Source: Pedobacter sp. Leaf216 (GTDB lineage: Bacteria > Bacteroidota > Bacteroidia > Sphingobacteriales > Sphingobacteriaceae). From it: a stretch of DNA of 64,000 nt. The notes below the pieces were generated by a model. It was not told where the DNA came from. It saw nothing but the letters and a program-made list of their open reading frames with translations, and did not search any database. Location: NCBI RefSeq assembly GCF_001421515.1, contig NZ_LMKM01000033.1:159719-223718 (forward strand), given 5' to 3'. The position numbers and the translations under genes were made by a program. Numbering within the stretch: the stretch's first letter is position 1; every line of letters begins with the position of its first letter. This document shows, one piece after another, positions 8,761 through 17,332 of the stretch.

Positions 8761-8826
8761 TTAATACTATATTTGTTTGTTGGATTTGATCTTCTCAAAT
8801 CTCACATCTAAAATCTCATATCATAT

Positions 8827-9126
8827 ATGAAACGTTTAATAGATCTTTTTCGCAATAAATATTTCCTTGCTACTGTCGCTTTTGCGATGTGGATGCTGTT
8901 TTTCGACAAAAACGATATGATGTCGCAATACGAATACCGCAGTCAGGCCAATAAGTTACAGGAAGAAAAAGAATATTTTGAGAAAGAAACCGCTCAGGTT
9001 AAAAAAGATTTAAACGAACTGAATACCAACCTCAATACGGCTGAAAAATTTGCCCGCGAAAAATACTTCATGAAAAAAGACAATGAAGATGTTTTTGTAA
9101 TTATCCAGGAAGAGAAGAAAGATTAA
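8827..9126 (+). CDS. Septum formation initiator (DivIC/FtsB-like)
   Basis: A 99 aa bitopic membrane protein: short cytoplasmic N-terminus, one membrane segment at about residues 12-25, then a charged coiled-coil (NKLQEEKEYFEKETAQVKK) and a C-terminal FAREKYFMKKDNEDVFVI segment. The AREKYxM motif is typical of DivIC/FtsB proteins, which bridge FtsQ/DivIB and FtsL in the division complex. Enolase next to an FtsB-like gene is an arrangement also known from proteobacteria, which supports the call. A terminator and 66 bases separate it from the upstream region. Symbol left open because ftsB and divIC cannot be told apart here. Confidence 0.88.
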   Translation: MKRLIDLFRNKYFLATVAFAMWMLFFDKNDMMSQYEYRSQANKLQEEKEYFEKETAQVKKDLNELNTNLNTAEKFAREKYFMKKDNEDVFVIIQEEKKD

Positions 9127-9238
9127 TTTTCAGTTGGAAGTGTTCAGTTAAAATTTTACAGTTTGAGTTAACAATAAACCATAAAACAATTTCTCTTTCA
9201 GTTAACCGATTAACCCATTCAAACAGTTAACCAGTAGA

Positions 9239-9853
9239 ATGCTCCACATCCTCTATATTATTGCCATAACAGCTGAAGCAATGACTGCTGCACTATCTGC
9301 CGGCAGACGTGATATGGATTGGGTTGGCGTTTGTATTATTGCCTGGGTTACGGCCTTAGGTGGCGGAACGGTAAGAAATGTATTATTCGGGCATTATCCT
9401 ATGAGCTGGGTAGAGCACCCTGAGTATTTGGTAATAACTGCTGTAGCAGCTTTGCTTGCCGCTTTTATCGCCTCCATAATGACTAAACTCAAAAAGCTTT
9501 TTCTCTATCTGGATGCTTTAGGTTTAGTGGTTTTTACCATAATTGGCTGCCAGGTTGCACAAGAAATTCATTTACCTTATTTAATTGTACTTTTTAGTGG
9601 TATGATTACTGGCTGTGCTGGTGGGGTACTTCGTGATGTGCTTTGTAATGAAGTTCCATTTCTTTTTAGAAAAGAGATTTATGCCAGTGCCGCGATAGTT
9701 ACCGGTGCTGTATATATCGGTATAGAGCATTTTCACGGAAGCGAAATGCTGGCCACCATTACAGCTGCTATAACCGGATTAACATTAAGGCTACTTTCTA
9801 TCCGCTTTGAATGGCACATGCCTAAGTTTGTTTACCGAGATGAATGGCATTAA
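9239..9853 (+). CDS. TRIC-like cation channel (UPF0126 family)
   Basis: A 204 aa protein with seven likely membrane segments built from two similar halves. Each half carries the family's glycine-rich turn: GGGTVRNVLFG near residue 41 and GGVLRDVLCNEVP near residue 127. This is the YicG/UPF0126 family, homologous to eukaryotic trimeric intracellular cation channels, and prokaryotic members conduct monovalent cations. The gene is preceded by a 112-base AT-rich spacer with short repeated GTTAACC motifs and ends 18 bases before the REP/RAYT module. Family call is firm; its physiological role in this organism is inferred. Confidence 0.88.
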   Translation: MLHILYIIAITAEAMTAALSAGRRDMDWVGVCIIAWVTALGGGTVRNVLFGHYPMSWVEHPEYLVITAVAALLAAFIASIMTKLKKLFLYLDALGLVVFTIIGCQVAQEIHLPYLIVLFSGMITGCAGGVLRDVLCNEVPFLFRKEIYASAAIVTGAVYIGIEHFHGSEMLATITAAITGLTLRLLSIRFEWHMPKFVYRDEWH

Positions 9854-9870
9854 GTTAGTTTTTTCGTGGT

Positions 9871-9973
9871 GTCAGATGTTACCATCTGACAATTAAAAAG
9901 TTACTTAAATAACGGATCATCATTCTTACAATGAATCTTAAAATTTTCTCACAGTCAGATGGTAACATCTGAC
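9871..9973. repeat. REP pair (BIME-like) 1
   Basis: GTCAGATGTTACCATCTGAC at 9871-9890 and its reverse complement at 9954-9973. Each has an 8 bp stem and a 4-base loop. GTGG precedes the first stem, resembling the conserved tetranucleotide at the foot of REPs mobilised by RAYTs. Confidence 0.88.
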
Positions 9974-9993
9974 TGCACATTAAACTTAAAAAC

Positions 9994-10053
9994 TTAAAGT
10001 TCCCCGTTCCTTTTCCTTAAAAACCACTCTGTACCGAGTAAAATCAAGATTAA
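9994..10053 (-). pseudogene. 3' fragment copy of the VWA-type gene
   Basis: Minus-strand reading gives LGTEWFLRKRNGEL and a stop, identical to the C-terminus of the protein encoded at 10888-12972. It lies in the left copy of the 193 bp repeat and is cut off upstream by the REP pair at 10066-10169. Confidence 0.8.
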
Positions 10054-10065
10054 ACTCTCCGTGGT

Positions 10066-10169
10066 GTCAGATGTTACCATCTGACACTCAAAATTGTTCA
10101 AAATTACAATTGCCATTATTGTAATGCCAATTAAAAGATGCCCTTCACAGTCAGATGGTAACATCTGAC
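10066..10169. repeat. REP pair (BIME-like) 2
   Basis: GTCAGATGTTACCATCTGAC at 10066-10085 and its reverse complement at 10150-10169, separated by 64 bases unlike those in pairs 1 and 3. It borders the 3' side of the transposase gene. Confidence 0.88.
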
Positions 10170-10193
10170 TGCACATCACTCAAACTAAGTCGA

Positions 10194-10742
10194 TCATTCA
10201 AAAACATCTCTATAATCAGTTAAGTCAACAATATTTTCTGGATTTCCTAAATAAAATGCAGCACTACTAAAACGGTACTCCTCAGGATATTCACTCAAAT
10301 TCCAATGAGATTGTAATGGGTTTTGATGAATATACTCCAGTTTAATTTCTAGAAGCTCTTTACTTCCAATCCAAACATCATCAAATCTATCGTCCCAAAT
10401 TTTAAAAACCTGTTTATCATTATCAATCCTTATCAAATTCAGCAATAAACTTTGGTTAGACTCAAGATACTTACGTACTTCAAAGGCACAAAACTTCTTT
10501 AAATCGCGCATGCTATCCGACAATTTATTTTCATCGTTAAAATAGAATAAAACATGAAAGTGATTAGGCATAATTACATATCCAAGAATTGAAATCTTGT
10601 ATTTAACAGCGATGAAATTTAAACTATTCGCAATTATTAATTTACACGGACTGCTTTCAAGAAGTTTTAAATGTTTGAAGCAACTGGTAGTCACGAAAAA
10701 ACATTTCTTCTCCAGAAATAAATTCCTGTTTCTTAATCCCAT
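10194..10742 (-). CDS. REP-associated tyrosine transposase (RAYT), IS200-like fold
   Basis: A 182 aa single-domain Y1 transposase of the Transposase_17 group. The start is the characteristic FFVTT strand (residues 15-19). The HUH metal-binding pair is MPNHFHVLFYF with His61 and His63, and the likely nucleophile is Tyr137 in LEYIHQNP, followed by the RFSSAAFYLG tail typical of RAYTs. RAYTs cut and move short REP palindromes rather than their own gene ends. Here the gene is flanked on both sides by REP pairs with matching stems, so substrate and enzyme are together. The gene looks intact. No partner gene is present. Established mostly in proteobacteria, RAYTs also occur in Bacteroidota. Confidence 0.9.
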   Translation of the reverse strand: MGLRNRNLFLEKKCFFVTTSCFKHLKLLESSPCKLIIANSLNFIAVKYKISILGYVIMPNHFHVLFYFNDENKLSDSMRDLKKFCAFEVRKYLESNQSLLLNLIRIDNDKQVFKIWDDRFDDVWIGSKELLEIKLEYIHQNPLQSHWNLSEYPEEYRFSSAAFYLGNPENIVDLTDYRDVFE

Positions 10743-10754
10743 AACAATAGATTT

Positions 10755-10947
10755 TTTTCATGGTGTCAGATATTATTATCTGACACTTAAAAAGTTACTT
10801 AAATAACGGATCATCATTCTTACAATAAATCTTAAATTTTTCTCACAGTCAGATGGTAACATCTGACTGCACATCAAACCTAAGAACTTAAAGTTCCCCG
10901 TTCCTTTTTCTCAAAAACCACTCTGTTCCAAGCAAAATCATAATTAA
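10755..10947. repeat. Right copy of the ~193 bp direct repeat
   Basis: Matches 9861-10053 with scattered substitutions. It contains REP pair 3 and the genuine 3' end of the VWA-type gene, so this copy is probably the original and the left one the duplicate. Confidence 0.9.
10765..10866. repeat. REP pair (BIME-like) 3
   Basis: GTCAGATATTATTATCTGAC at 10765-10784, a diverged REP whose stem changes are compensatory (ATA/TAT), and GTCAGATGGTAACATCTGAC at 10847-10866. Paired changes that keep the stem suggest that structure is selected. Confidence 0.85.
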
Positions 10948-12972
10948 GCCAAAAAGCCATTTCACGCTGATCAACTCATCGTATTTTCGATCTTCGTAAC
11001 TGATGGTTTTAATATTTTCGTTTTTAGTAATCTCATCGGCTATTTTGAGCAAATCTACCGGCATAAACAATTTACCATTGCTTTGTTTAGCAATCGTATT
11101 TAAAAGCTGGTGGTTAGCTGTTGTCTGTTGAAATTCTGCAATCAATGCATTTATATAGAAGCTACCGGTGGCTGTAAATTTCTTTCCACCCAGTTCTGTA
11201 TTGGCTAAATAAGCATAATTCCCTGCAGGCATGGTACCAGCATCCAGCTGATAACCATTTTCAGTTTTGGAAAAGATATAATTAAATACTTTTCCAGCTT
11301 CATTTTTAACCTGAAGATTAACTTCTGATTCGTTTACAGGCTGATAACTGTCGTTATAAAGCGTGCCGTTAAACTGAATGCTTTCATTTTCATCGTAAGC
11401 CGATTTTGAAGTAAACACTTTAAACCTACGCTTATCATCTTTAACGGAAAGATATTGAACCGTTTTCGAAATCAGATCATTTAAAACTGACTGATTGCTT
11501 TCATTTTCAGCTTCTGAAAGTTTCCATCTCCAAAGCCCCTCTCCCATTAAATAGCCTGCCTTTAAGCCATTTTCATTGGCGAAGAACAATAATGGCTGTT
11601 GCGTGCTTACTTTACCGATACGCTGGTTAAAAACAGGTATTGCGCCTGGATTAACTGTTAACCTTCCAAACGGACTTAGTAGCGGATCAAAAGCTGAAAA
11701 CTGCTTCTTATCATCTTCAGTAAGATTAAAACTTGTAAAACCACTTGCAAAATCGGCATAAACTTCCTGGATGGATCCGTTTGCTGCACTTAGGTTTACC
11801 TGGTTTTGTACCTGATTAAAAGAATTTATATTGCTTTGTGCGCCTAAAATATACCAAATCGGTTTCTTTAAACCTGCTAATTTCTTTAAAAAACTAACTG
11901 ATATATTTTGCGCATCCGGTAGTTGGTACAATACAATTAAATCGAATTTCGACGGATCTGTTGTACTTAAATCATCAGCAAGGGCTAGTTTAGCTTCGTA
12001 GTGTTTATTTAGTGAAATAGCCTCCTTTAAAACGCCTAAATCAGGGTGCGGTGCAACTGCAGCCAACAATACTTTTTGTCGGCCATCAATCACCTCTACA
12101 TAAAATGTCTGAATATTATTGCGGGTTGTGATTTCATTTTTTAAGGCTCCCAGCTGAACTGTATATTTTTGAACACCGATTTTACCCGCATTAATTTTAA
12201 TCGGAATGGTTTTAACAAAAGAACTTCCATTAACAGCCACATTTTGTTGTTCAACTTTAACACCATTTTGGTTTACCGTTAAAGCGGTGTTTTCGCCATC
12301 ACTCTGAAAAGCCTGCACCTGAACTTCTACTGTAAAATCATCATCCAGGTACACAATGTTATTGTAATTTACGTTCGAAATTAAGACATCGCGTTTTGGG
12401 ATACTATCGCCCAGGGCAATGGTATAAACCGGGGCATTAATCTGATTTACGCTATACAGCGGATTTCCACCGTGATTAAAAATACCATCGGTTGCTAAAA
12501 TAATGGCCCCAACATTTCTGTTGGTATACTCATCCCTCACTTTCTGAAAAAACGCAGAAGCATCCGTTAATTTACCCTGATTTTTAAAATCGAAACCTTC
12601 TGCTACCTCATCACCAAAATGAAGTGTTTTTACTTCATACTTATCCGAAAGTTTATCTTGTAAGGCTTTAAGATTTTGTTCATATAATTTTTGATCAAAA
12701 CCGGCAGCTTTTACCTGACCAACAGACAAGGAATTATCTTGTCCGATAATGATTACTGGTTTATCTAAGGTGTAATTTAATGTTTTGATGAGCGGTGCAA
12801 ATATTAACCAAGCAACAGTTGTTACAACGATTATACGCAACGCCGTAAGGGCATACTGAAGTTTTTTATCTAAATTTTTGTTGTTACGATAAAGCAACCA
12901 TGCGTACAATACGCCTAAGGCCAAGCAACCCAGAAAAAACAAAATAGATGTACCCGAAAAAAAAACAGTCAT
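10888..12972 (-). CDS. VWA-like membrane protein
   Basis: A 694 aa protein with two N-terminal membrane helices (about residues 5-25 and 38-62), a large extracytoplasmic region and a C-terminal helix (about 672-685) before a basic tail. The region from about residue 70 (VIIIGQDNSLSVG, then AIILATDGIFNHGGNPL near 157) resembles a von Willebrand A-type Rossmann fold; DNSLS stands where DxSxS is the usual MIDAS metal site. Such double-helix-plus-VWA architecture is seen in Bacteroidota proteins resembling BatA-type aerotolerance proteins. Its function is not known. The last codons are duplicated in the REP module downstream. It appears monocistronic. Confidence 0.7.
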   Translation of the reverse strand: MTVFFSGTSILFFLGCLALGVLYAWLLYRNNKNLDKKLQYALTALRIIVVTTVAWLIFAPLIKTLNYTLDKPVIIIGQDNSLSVGQVKAAGFDQKLYEQNLKALQDKLSDKYEVKTLHFGDEVAEGFDFKNQGKLTDASAFFQKVRDEYTNRNVGAIILATDGIFNHGGNPLYSVNQINAPVYTIALGDSIPKRDVLISNVNYNNIVYLDDDFTVEVQVQAFQSDGENTALTVNQNGVKVEQQNVAVNGSSFVKTIPIKINAGKIGVQKYTVQLGALKNEITTRNNIQTFYVEVIDGRQKVLLAAVAPHPDLGVLKEAISLNKHYEAKLALADDLSTTDPSKFDLIVLYQLPDAQNISVSFLKKLAGLKKPIWYILGAQSNINSFNQVQNQVNLSAANGSIQEVYADFASGFTSFNLTEDDKKQFSAFDPLLSPFGRLTVNPGAIPVFNQRIGKVSTQQPLLFFANENGLKAGYLMGEGLWRWKLSEAENESNQSVLNDLISKTVQYLSVKDDKRRFKVFTSKSAYDENESIQFNGTLYNDSYQPVNESEVNLQVKNEAGKVFNYIFSKTENGYQLDAGTMPAGNYAYLANTELGGKKFTATGSFYINALIAEFQQTTANHQLLNTIAKQSNGKLFMPVDLLKIADEITKNENIKTISYEDRKYDELISVKWLFGLIMILLGTEWFLRKRNGEL

Positions 12973-13056
12973 AATTCATAAAGATGGTAATTTTGGGGAA
13001 ATTTTCAAGATTATTGTCTGTAAAGAATTTATGCGAGGGCTAAAATACAACTTCAT

Positions 13057-13198
13057 TTAACCACAAAGTTCACTGAGTTTTAAACTGAGGAACACGGATT
13101 ACCTAAACTGTTTTTAAGCGCCCAACTCAATGTACTTCGTGCCTTTTCTTGGTGATCTTTGTGGTAAAAAAAGAGAACGCTATGCGCTCTGTGGTTAA
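13057..13198. repeat. ACCACAAAG...CTCTGTGGT dispersed element
   Basis: TTAACCACAAAGTTCACTGAG on the left and GCGCTCTGTGGTTAAA on the right give imperfect terminal inverted repeats about 140 bp apart. Related elements lie at 25248-25411 and 63813-63928. It fills most of the spacer between the divergent VWA and L,D-transpeptidase genes. Confidence 0.7.
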
Positions 13199-13227
13199 AT
13201 CCCTATTTTTAAACCAAATCAATCTTT

Positions 13228-13962
13228 ATGAAATTAATCTGTTTAACGTTTTTACTGTCTCTAAGCCTTATGGTGAATGCCCAAAACAATTTTAAAGCCA
13301 CACAAATTAAATTCGAAAGAGTAGAAAAAGCGTACAGTGAAAAATGGGAAACCTTGAGGAAATTTCTTCAGGCTGGTGGTTATGGCGATCAATTTTCAAT
13401 GGTAATCAATGCCTATAAAACAGAAGGCAAACTGGAAGTATGGATAAAGAATAATTCGGCTAAAACTTATTCGTTATTTAGAACTTACGATTTCTGTGCA
13501 CATTCTGGCACCATTGGCCCAAAAGTAATTGAAGGTGACGGACAAACGCCGGAAGGTTTTTATTACATTAATGTTTTTAATCCGATGAGTAATTTTCACT
13601 TATCGCTGGGGGTAAATTATCCAAATACCGTGGATTATGCGCGAACCGGAAAGGATAGAAAACCTGGAAGCGACATTTACATCCATGGCAATTGCGTAAC
13701 CGTTGGCTGTATCCCACTAACAGACGAGAAAATTAAAGAGGTTTATGTTTTAGGCGTTGAAGCCAGAAATGCCGGTCAGGAGAATATTCCAGTCAACATC
13801 TACCCTTTCAAAATGACCGATGCAAATATGAAGAAATATATTGCTCAATTCCCTACCCAGGCCAGTTTTTGGAAATCGCTGCAGCCAGGTTATTTAGCTT
13901 TTGAGAAAAATAAAAACCAAGCAAATGTAAGTGAGTTAAAAGGAAAATATGTTGTGAAGTAA
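13228..13962 (+). CDS. Periplasmic L,D-transpeptidase (YafK-like)
   Basis: A 244 aa secreted protein with a signal peptide (about residues 1-18, VNAQ). The L,D-transpeptidase (YkuD) catalytic motif is HGNCVTVGCIPLTD with His153 and nucleophile Cys161. The TYDFCAHSGTIGPKVIEGDGQTPEG segment upstream is typical of the YafK subgroup, whose members act on peptidoglycan crosslinks or on protein attachment to it. The domain is complete. A hairpin terminator follows, facing the convergent fabG gene. Family certain; exact reaction is inferred. Confidence 0.88.
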   Translation: MKLICLTFLLSLSLMVNAQNNFKATQIKFERVEKAYSEKWETLRKFLQAGGYGDQFSMVINAYKTEGKLEVWIKNNSAKTYSLFRTYDFCAHSGTIGPKVIEGDGQTPEGFYYINVFNPMSNFHLSLGVNYPNTVDYARTGKDRKPGSDIYIHGNCVTVGCIPLTDEKIKEVYVLGVEARNAGQENIPVNIYPFKMTDANMKKYIAQFPTQASFWKSLQPGYLAFEKNKNQANVSELKGKYVVK

Positions 13963-13965
13963 CAA

Positions 13966-13997
13966 AAGAAGTCAAGTTTTACAAACTTGACTTCTTT
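13966..13997. terminator. Bidirectional terminator between L,D-transpeptidase and fabG
   Basis: AAGAAGTCAAGTTT and AAACTTGACTTCTT form a perfect 14 bp stem with a 3-base loop, flanked by A- and T-rich tracts, between convergent genes. Confidence 0.88.
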
Positions 13998-14056
13998 AAT
14001 ATTTTTATGGCTTTGGAAAGAACCCCTCCACCTTAAACCTTATGTATTCTACCTCC

Positions 14057-14800
14057 CTACAGCATCCCGCCGCAAACAGATAAAGTTTGTCCGGTTACGT
14101 AAGCACTCATATCTGAGGCCAGGAAAACGCAAACATTTGCAATATCTTCAGTTTCGCCGGCACGTTTTAACGGAATATCTTTTTCCCAGCCTTCAACTAC
14201 TTTTGGATCTAAAACTTCGGTCATCTCAGTACGGATAAAGCCTGGTGCAACAACGTTTGCACGTATGTTTCTAGAACCTAACTCTTTAGCTACCGATTTT
14301 GTAAAACCGATAATTCCTGCTTTTGAAGCAGCATAATTTGCTTGTCCGGCATTGCCTGTTGTACCAACAACAGACCCCATATTGATAAAAACACCTTTAC
14401 GGGCTTTCATCATTATTTTAGAAGCTGCTTTAGTAACGTTGAAGATAGATTTAAGGTTAATATTAATTACATCATCCCAGTTTTCTTCGCTCATGCGCAT
14501 CAATAAGCCATCTTTGGTAATACCAGCGTTATTTACTACAATATCAATAGTACCAAATTCAGCTACGATATCATTAATCAATTGCTCTGCCTCAGCAAAT
14601 TTAGAAGCATCAGAACGATAACCTTTAACTTTTGTTCCAAAACTTTGTAATTCCTGCTCTAAAGCTTCGCCTTTTTCTACTGATGATAAATATGTAAAAG
14701 CTACATTAGCGCCCTGTTCGGCAAATTTTTCAGCTATTTTACGACCGATCCCTTTTGATGCGCCTGTAATTAATGCCGTCTTTCCTTCTAATAATTTCAT
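14057..14800 (-). CDS. fabG: 3-oxoacyl-[acyl-carrier-protein] reductase
   Basis: A short-chain dehydrogenase that reduces 3-ketoacyl-ACP with NADPH in fatty acid elongation. The 247 aa protein shows TGASKGIG (residues 12-19) for cofactor binding, NNAG (90-93), and the catalytic Ser143, Tyr156 and Lys160 (NYAASK). The PGFIRTEMTE segment and C-terminal YVTGQTLSVCGGM are typical of FabG. It stands apart from other fatty acid genes, which leaves room for another SDR function, but similarity of motifs favours FabG. A CCCCTAAATCCCC repeat begins right upstream of its start. Confidence 0.93.
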   Translation of the reverse strand: MKLLEGKTALITGASKGIGRKIAEKFAEQGANVAFTYLSSVEKGEALEQELQSFGTKVKGYRSDASKFAEAEQLINDIVAEFGTIDIVVNNAGITKDGLLMRMSEENWDDVININLKSIFNVTKAASKIMMKARKGVFINMGSVVGTTGNAGQANYAASKAGIIGFTKSVAKELGSRNIRANVVAPGFIRTEMTEVLDPKVVEGWEKDIPLKRAGETEDIANVCVFLASDMSAYVTGQTLSVCGGML

Positions 14801-14925
14801 AACCCCTAAATCCCCTAAAAGGGACTTTTATATAATGTATAAAAAATTTAATTTTGGTAAAGTTAATATTAATTGTGAATTGTTTAACACAATAGGTGTT
14901 CTCCCTTCAGGGGGTTAGGGGGTGG
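14801..14925. repeat. CCCCTAAATCCCC-type element with inverted ends
   Basis: It starts with AACCCCTAAATCCCCTAAAAGG and ends with the roughly complementary CTCCCTTCAGGGGGTTAGGGGG. The aguA stop codon (14915-14917) lies inside the right end. It separates aguA from fabG, both on the minus strand. Confidence 0.7.
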
Positions 14926-15991
14926 GTTCCTGCTGGCTCAAACAATGAAAACTTCCCAATCCCCAGATAATATCTACTGAATTGATACCAATCACCTTGC
15001 GATCAGGAAAACAGCCCTGGATAATATCTAAAGCTTTCTGGTCGTTCACATCATCAAAAATAGGCACAATTACCGCAGCATTAGCAATGTAAAAATTAGC
15101 ATAAGATGCAGGTAAACGGGTATCCTCATAAATTACTGGCGAAGGCATTGGAAGCTCAACAATATTTAATGCCCTTCCATCTTTTAATTTCATTGCTTTT
15201 AAAGCTTCAAGGTTCTCTTGCAACAAATGATAGTTTTCATCCAAAGGATTGCTTTCTACAACAGTTAAAACCGTATCCTCATTTACAAAACGCGTAATAT
15301 CATCAATATGACCGTCGGTATCATCGCCAACTATCCCATCTCCTAACCATAATACCTGATCCTGACCATAATATTCAAGCAAATATTGCTCAATCTGCTC
15401 TTTTGTTAGATGTGGATTACGGTTTTCGTTCAGCAAACAAGCTGTGGTAGTTAAAACTGTACCAGCACCATTAAATTCTACCGAACCACCTTCCATAACA
15501 ATATCAGGTGCAAACAATGGTAGATTAAAATGTTTTGCAATCTTAGTTGGAATTACATCATCTAAATCAAAAGGCGGATATTTTCCACCCCAGGCATTAT
15601 AACCCCAATCTACCACCGCTTTTTCATTTCCTTTCAGTAAAAATGCAGGACCGTGATCGCGGCACCATGCATCGTTGGTTTCATTAAAATAAAATTCAAT
15701 CTGGCTTAAATCGGCATCAACTTTGGTTAATTCAGAAACTGCAAACGCTTTCATTTCTTCATCTTTAACATTGATGCGTACTTGCTCACCCTCTGCAACA
15801 GCTTTAATAAATTGGCAGTAAGGTTCGTAAATGGTTTCGATTTTATCTGGCCAGGAAGCTTCTTTATGTGGCCAGCTTAACCAGGTTGCTTTATGTTTAA
15901 CCCACTCGGCTGGAAAAGTATACCCTTGTTTTTTCGGAGAATAATCGAATTGATTAATATTTAAATCTTTTTTCGGTGGGAAGTTTGACAT
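14915..15991 (-). CDS. aguA: Agmatine deiminase
   Basis: Converts agmatine to N-carbamoylputrescine and ammonia, the first step of polyamine synthesis from arginine. The 358 aa product has PAEWVKHKATWLSWPH at the N-terminus, NDAWCRDHGPAF (active-site Asp/Arg region), GGSVEFNGAGTVLTT, DDTDGHIDDITRFV with the catalytic His, and a C-terminal GSFHCLSQQEP with the nucleophilic Cys. It is the second gene of a minus-strand pair with aguB, 95 bases downstream of it. The final residues come from a repeat element overlapping the stop codon. Identification is firm. Confidence 0.95.
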   Translation of the reverse strand: MSNFPPKKDLNINQFDYSPKKQGYTFPAEWVKHKATWLSWPHKEASWPDKIETIYEPYCQFIKAVAEGEQVRINVKDEEMKAFAVSELTKVDADLSQIEFYFNETNDAWCRDHGPAFLLKGNEKAVVDWGYNAWGGKYPPFDLDDVIPTKIAKHFNLPLFAPDIVMEGGSVEFNGAGTVLTTTACLLNENRNPHLTKEQIEQYLLEYYGQDQVLWLGDGIVGDDTDGHIDDITRFVNEDTVLTVVESNPLDENYHLLQENLEALKAMKLKDGRALNIVELPMPSPVIYEDTRLPASYANFYIANAAVIVPIFDDVNDQKALDIIQGCFPDRKVIGINSVDIIWGLGSFHCLSQQEPTP

Positions 15992-16086
15992 CTATTTAAT
16001 TTATAAAATGAATGGTCCGTGATAACACGAACCATGAATTTTTATTTGTGGGTTTCGCTTTAAGCTTTGGTCTTTAACCTTTCAGC

Positions 16087-16962
16087 TTAGTCCCCATCAA
16101 TATATCGTTTCGTAATCGGTTGATAAGAATCAATTCTTCTATCTCTCAAGAAAGGCCAGTGTTTACGGAAAAAATCAGACTCCGATAAATCCAGTTCTAC
16201 AACTTCAGTTTCTTCCTGATCATGCGAGCCTAAATAAAGTATTTTCCCTTGTCCGTTTGTGGCGAAACTTCCACCCCAAAATTTCATGGCACCATCTTGT
16301 TCAAAACCTACACGATTTACACTCACTACCGGAACACCATTTGCAACGGCATGCGAACGCTGGATGGTTTGCCAAGCATTATATTGATCTTGATTGGTTT
16401 CTTCATCCTGATCGGTAGCCCAGCCGATAGCCGTTGGATAGAACATAATATCTGCACCCATTAAAGCTGTAATACGTGAGGCTTCAGGATACCATTGATC
16501 CCAACAGATTAAAATACCGATTTTAGCAAACTTGGTTTCGAAAACTTTATAGCCTAAATCACCAGGTGTGAAATAGAATTTCTCGTAAAAAGCAGGATCA
16601 TCAGGAATATGCATTTTGCGGTATTTACCTAAATATGAACCATCAGCGTCTAAAACTGCTGTAGTATTATGGTACAAGCCTTCAGCACGTTTTTCAAACA
16701 AAGATGCAATAATTACCACGCCTAATTCTTTAGCAACAACCTGCAAAGCATCTGTAGAAGGACCAGGAATTGCCTCTGCCAAGTCGAAATTATCATAATC
16801 TTCAACATCGCAGAAATACAGCGAGGTAAAAAGTTCTTGCAAACACACAATCTGCGCACCTTTTGCAGCCGCCTCCCTTACTTTTGCAATCGCTTTATCT
16901 AAATTTTCCTGCTTATCTTTGGTACAGCTCATCTGCACCAAGCCAACTTTTACTTTCTTCAT
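16087..16962 (-). CDS. aguB: N-carbamoylputrescine amidase
   Basis: A nitrilase-superfamily enzyme that hydrolyses N-carbamoylputrescine to putrescine, completing the pathway begun by aguA downstream. The Glu-Lys-Cys triad is visible in VCLQELFTSLY, GKYRKMHIPDD and GILICWDQWYPE. The 291 aa length fits. I use the ATG at 16962; the frame also contains an upstream TTG at 16980, but MKKVKVGLVQ is the normal family start. Adjacency of the two enzymes is a classic operon. Confidence 0.95.
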   Translation of the reverse strand: MKKVKVGLVQMSCTKDKQENLDKAIAKVREAAAKGAQIVCLQELFTSLYFCDVEDYDNFDLAEAIPGPSTDALQVVAKELGVVIIASLFEKRAEGLYHNTTAVLDADGSYLGKYRKMHIPDDPAFYEKFYFTPGDLGYKVFETKFAKIGILICWDQWYPEASRITALMGADIMFYPTAIGWATDQDEETNQDQYNAWQTIQRSHAVANGVPVVSVNRVGFEQDGAMKFWGGSFATNGQGKILYLGSHDQEETEVVELDLSESDFFRKHWPFLRDRRIDSYQPITKRYIDGD

Positions 16963-17332
16963 GTTCTCAAAATGATTCAATTAACAAATTAGCGAATAAT
17001 TGAATGTTTAATTTGCGATTTGCATACTCACCATTCAAATTTTCGTTCATTCAAAATTAGTCTGCAAAGTTACTATTTTGTTTAAAACTAGAACGGCATA
17101 ATAATGTAATTGTTTTCTGTTTTAGGAAAAGCAAACACTGCATTTCAAACGTTTGTCAGTCGGGCTATCCATTATAGCTCCGAAGAAACCTGTGAAACAA
17201 GCAAGCCTGCCATAAATAACAAAGATAAGTGCTTTAAATCGGAGGCTGCCATTACTATCCCGTTTAGAAGGCTTGGGTTCTACTGCTATTTGCGTTTCCC
17301 CACCTAACGTCTCAAGTCATTAGCTAATAATG

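Larger units (their letters stand above)
9861..10053. repeat. Left copy of a ~193 bp direct repeat containing two REPs and a VWA gene 3' fragment
   Basis: This segment is nearly identical to 10755-10947. It contains a REP at 9871-9890, an inverted REP at 9954-9973 and a copy of the last ~18 codons of the VWA-type gene (GTEWFLRKRNGEL, read on the minus strand and ending at 9994). The coding fragment has no start or upstream body and is a dead copy. Confidence 0.9.

Noticed and set aside
9994..10179. 61 aa ORF ending GTEWFLRKRNGEL
   Set aside because: Only its end matches a real protein, as a duplicated gene fragment; the front is REP-pair sequence. Listed as a pseudogene fragment instead.
17110..17307. 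65 aa plus-strand ORF upstream of the flotillin terminator
   Set aside because: Low-quality composition, overlaps degenerate repeat-like sequence, no homology recognised and no promoter.
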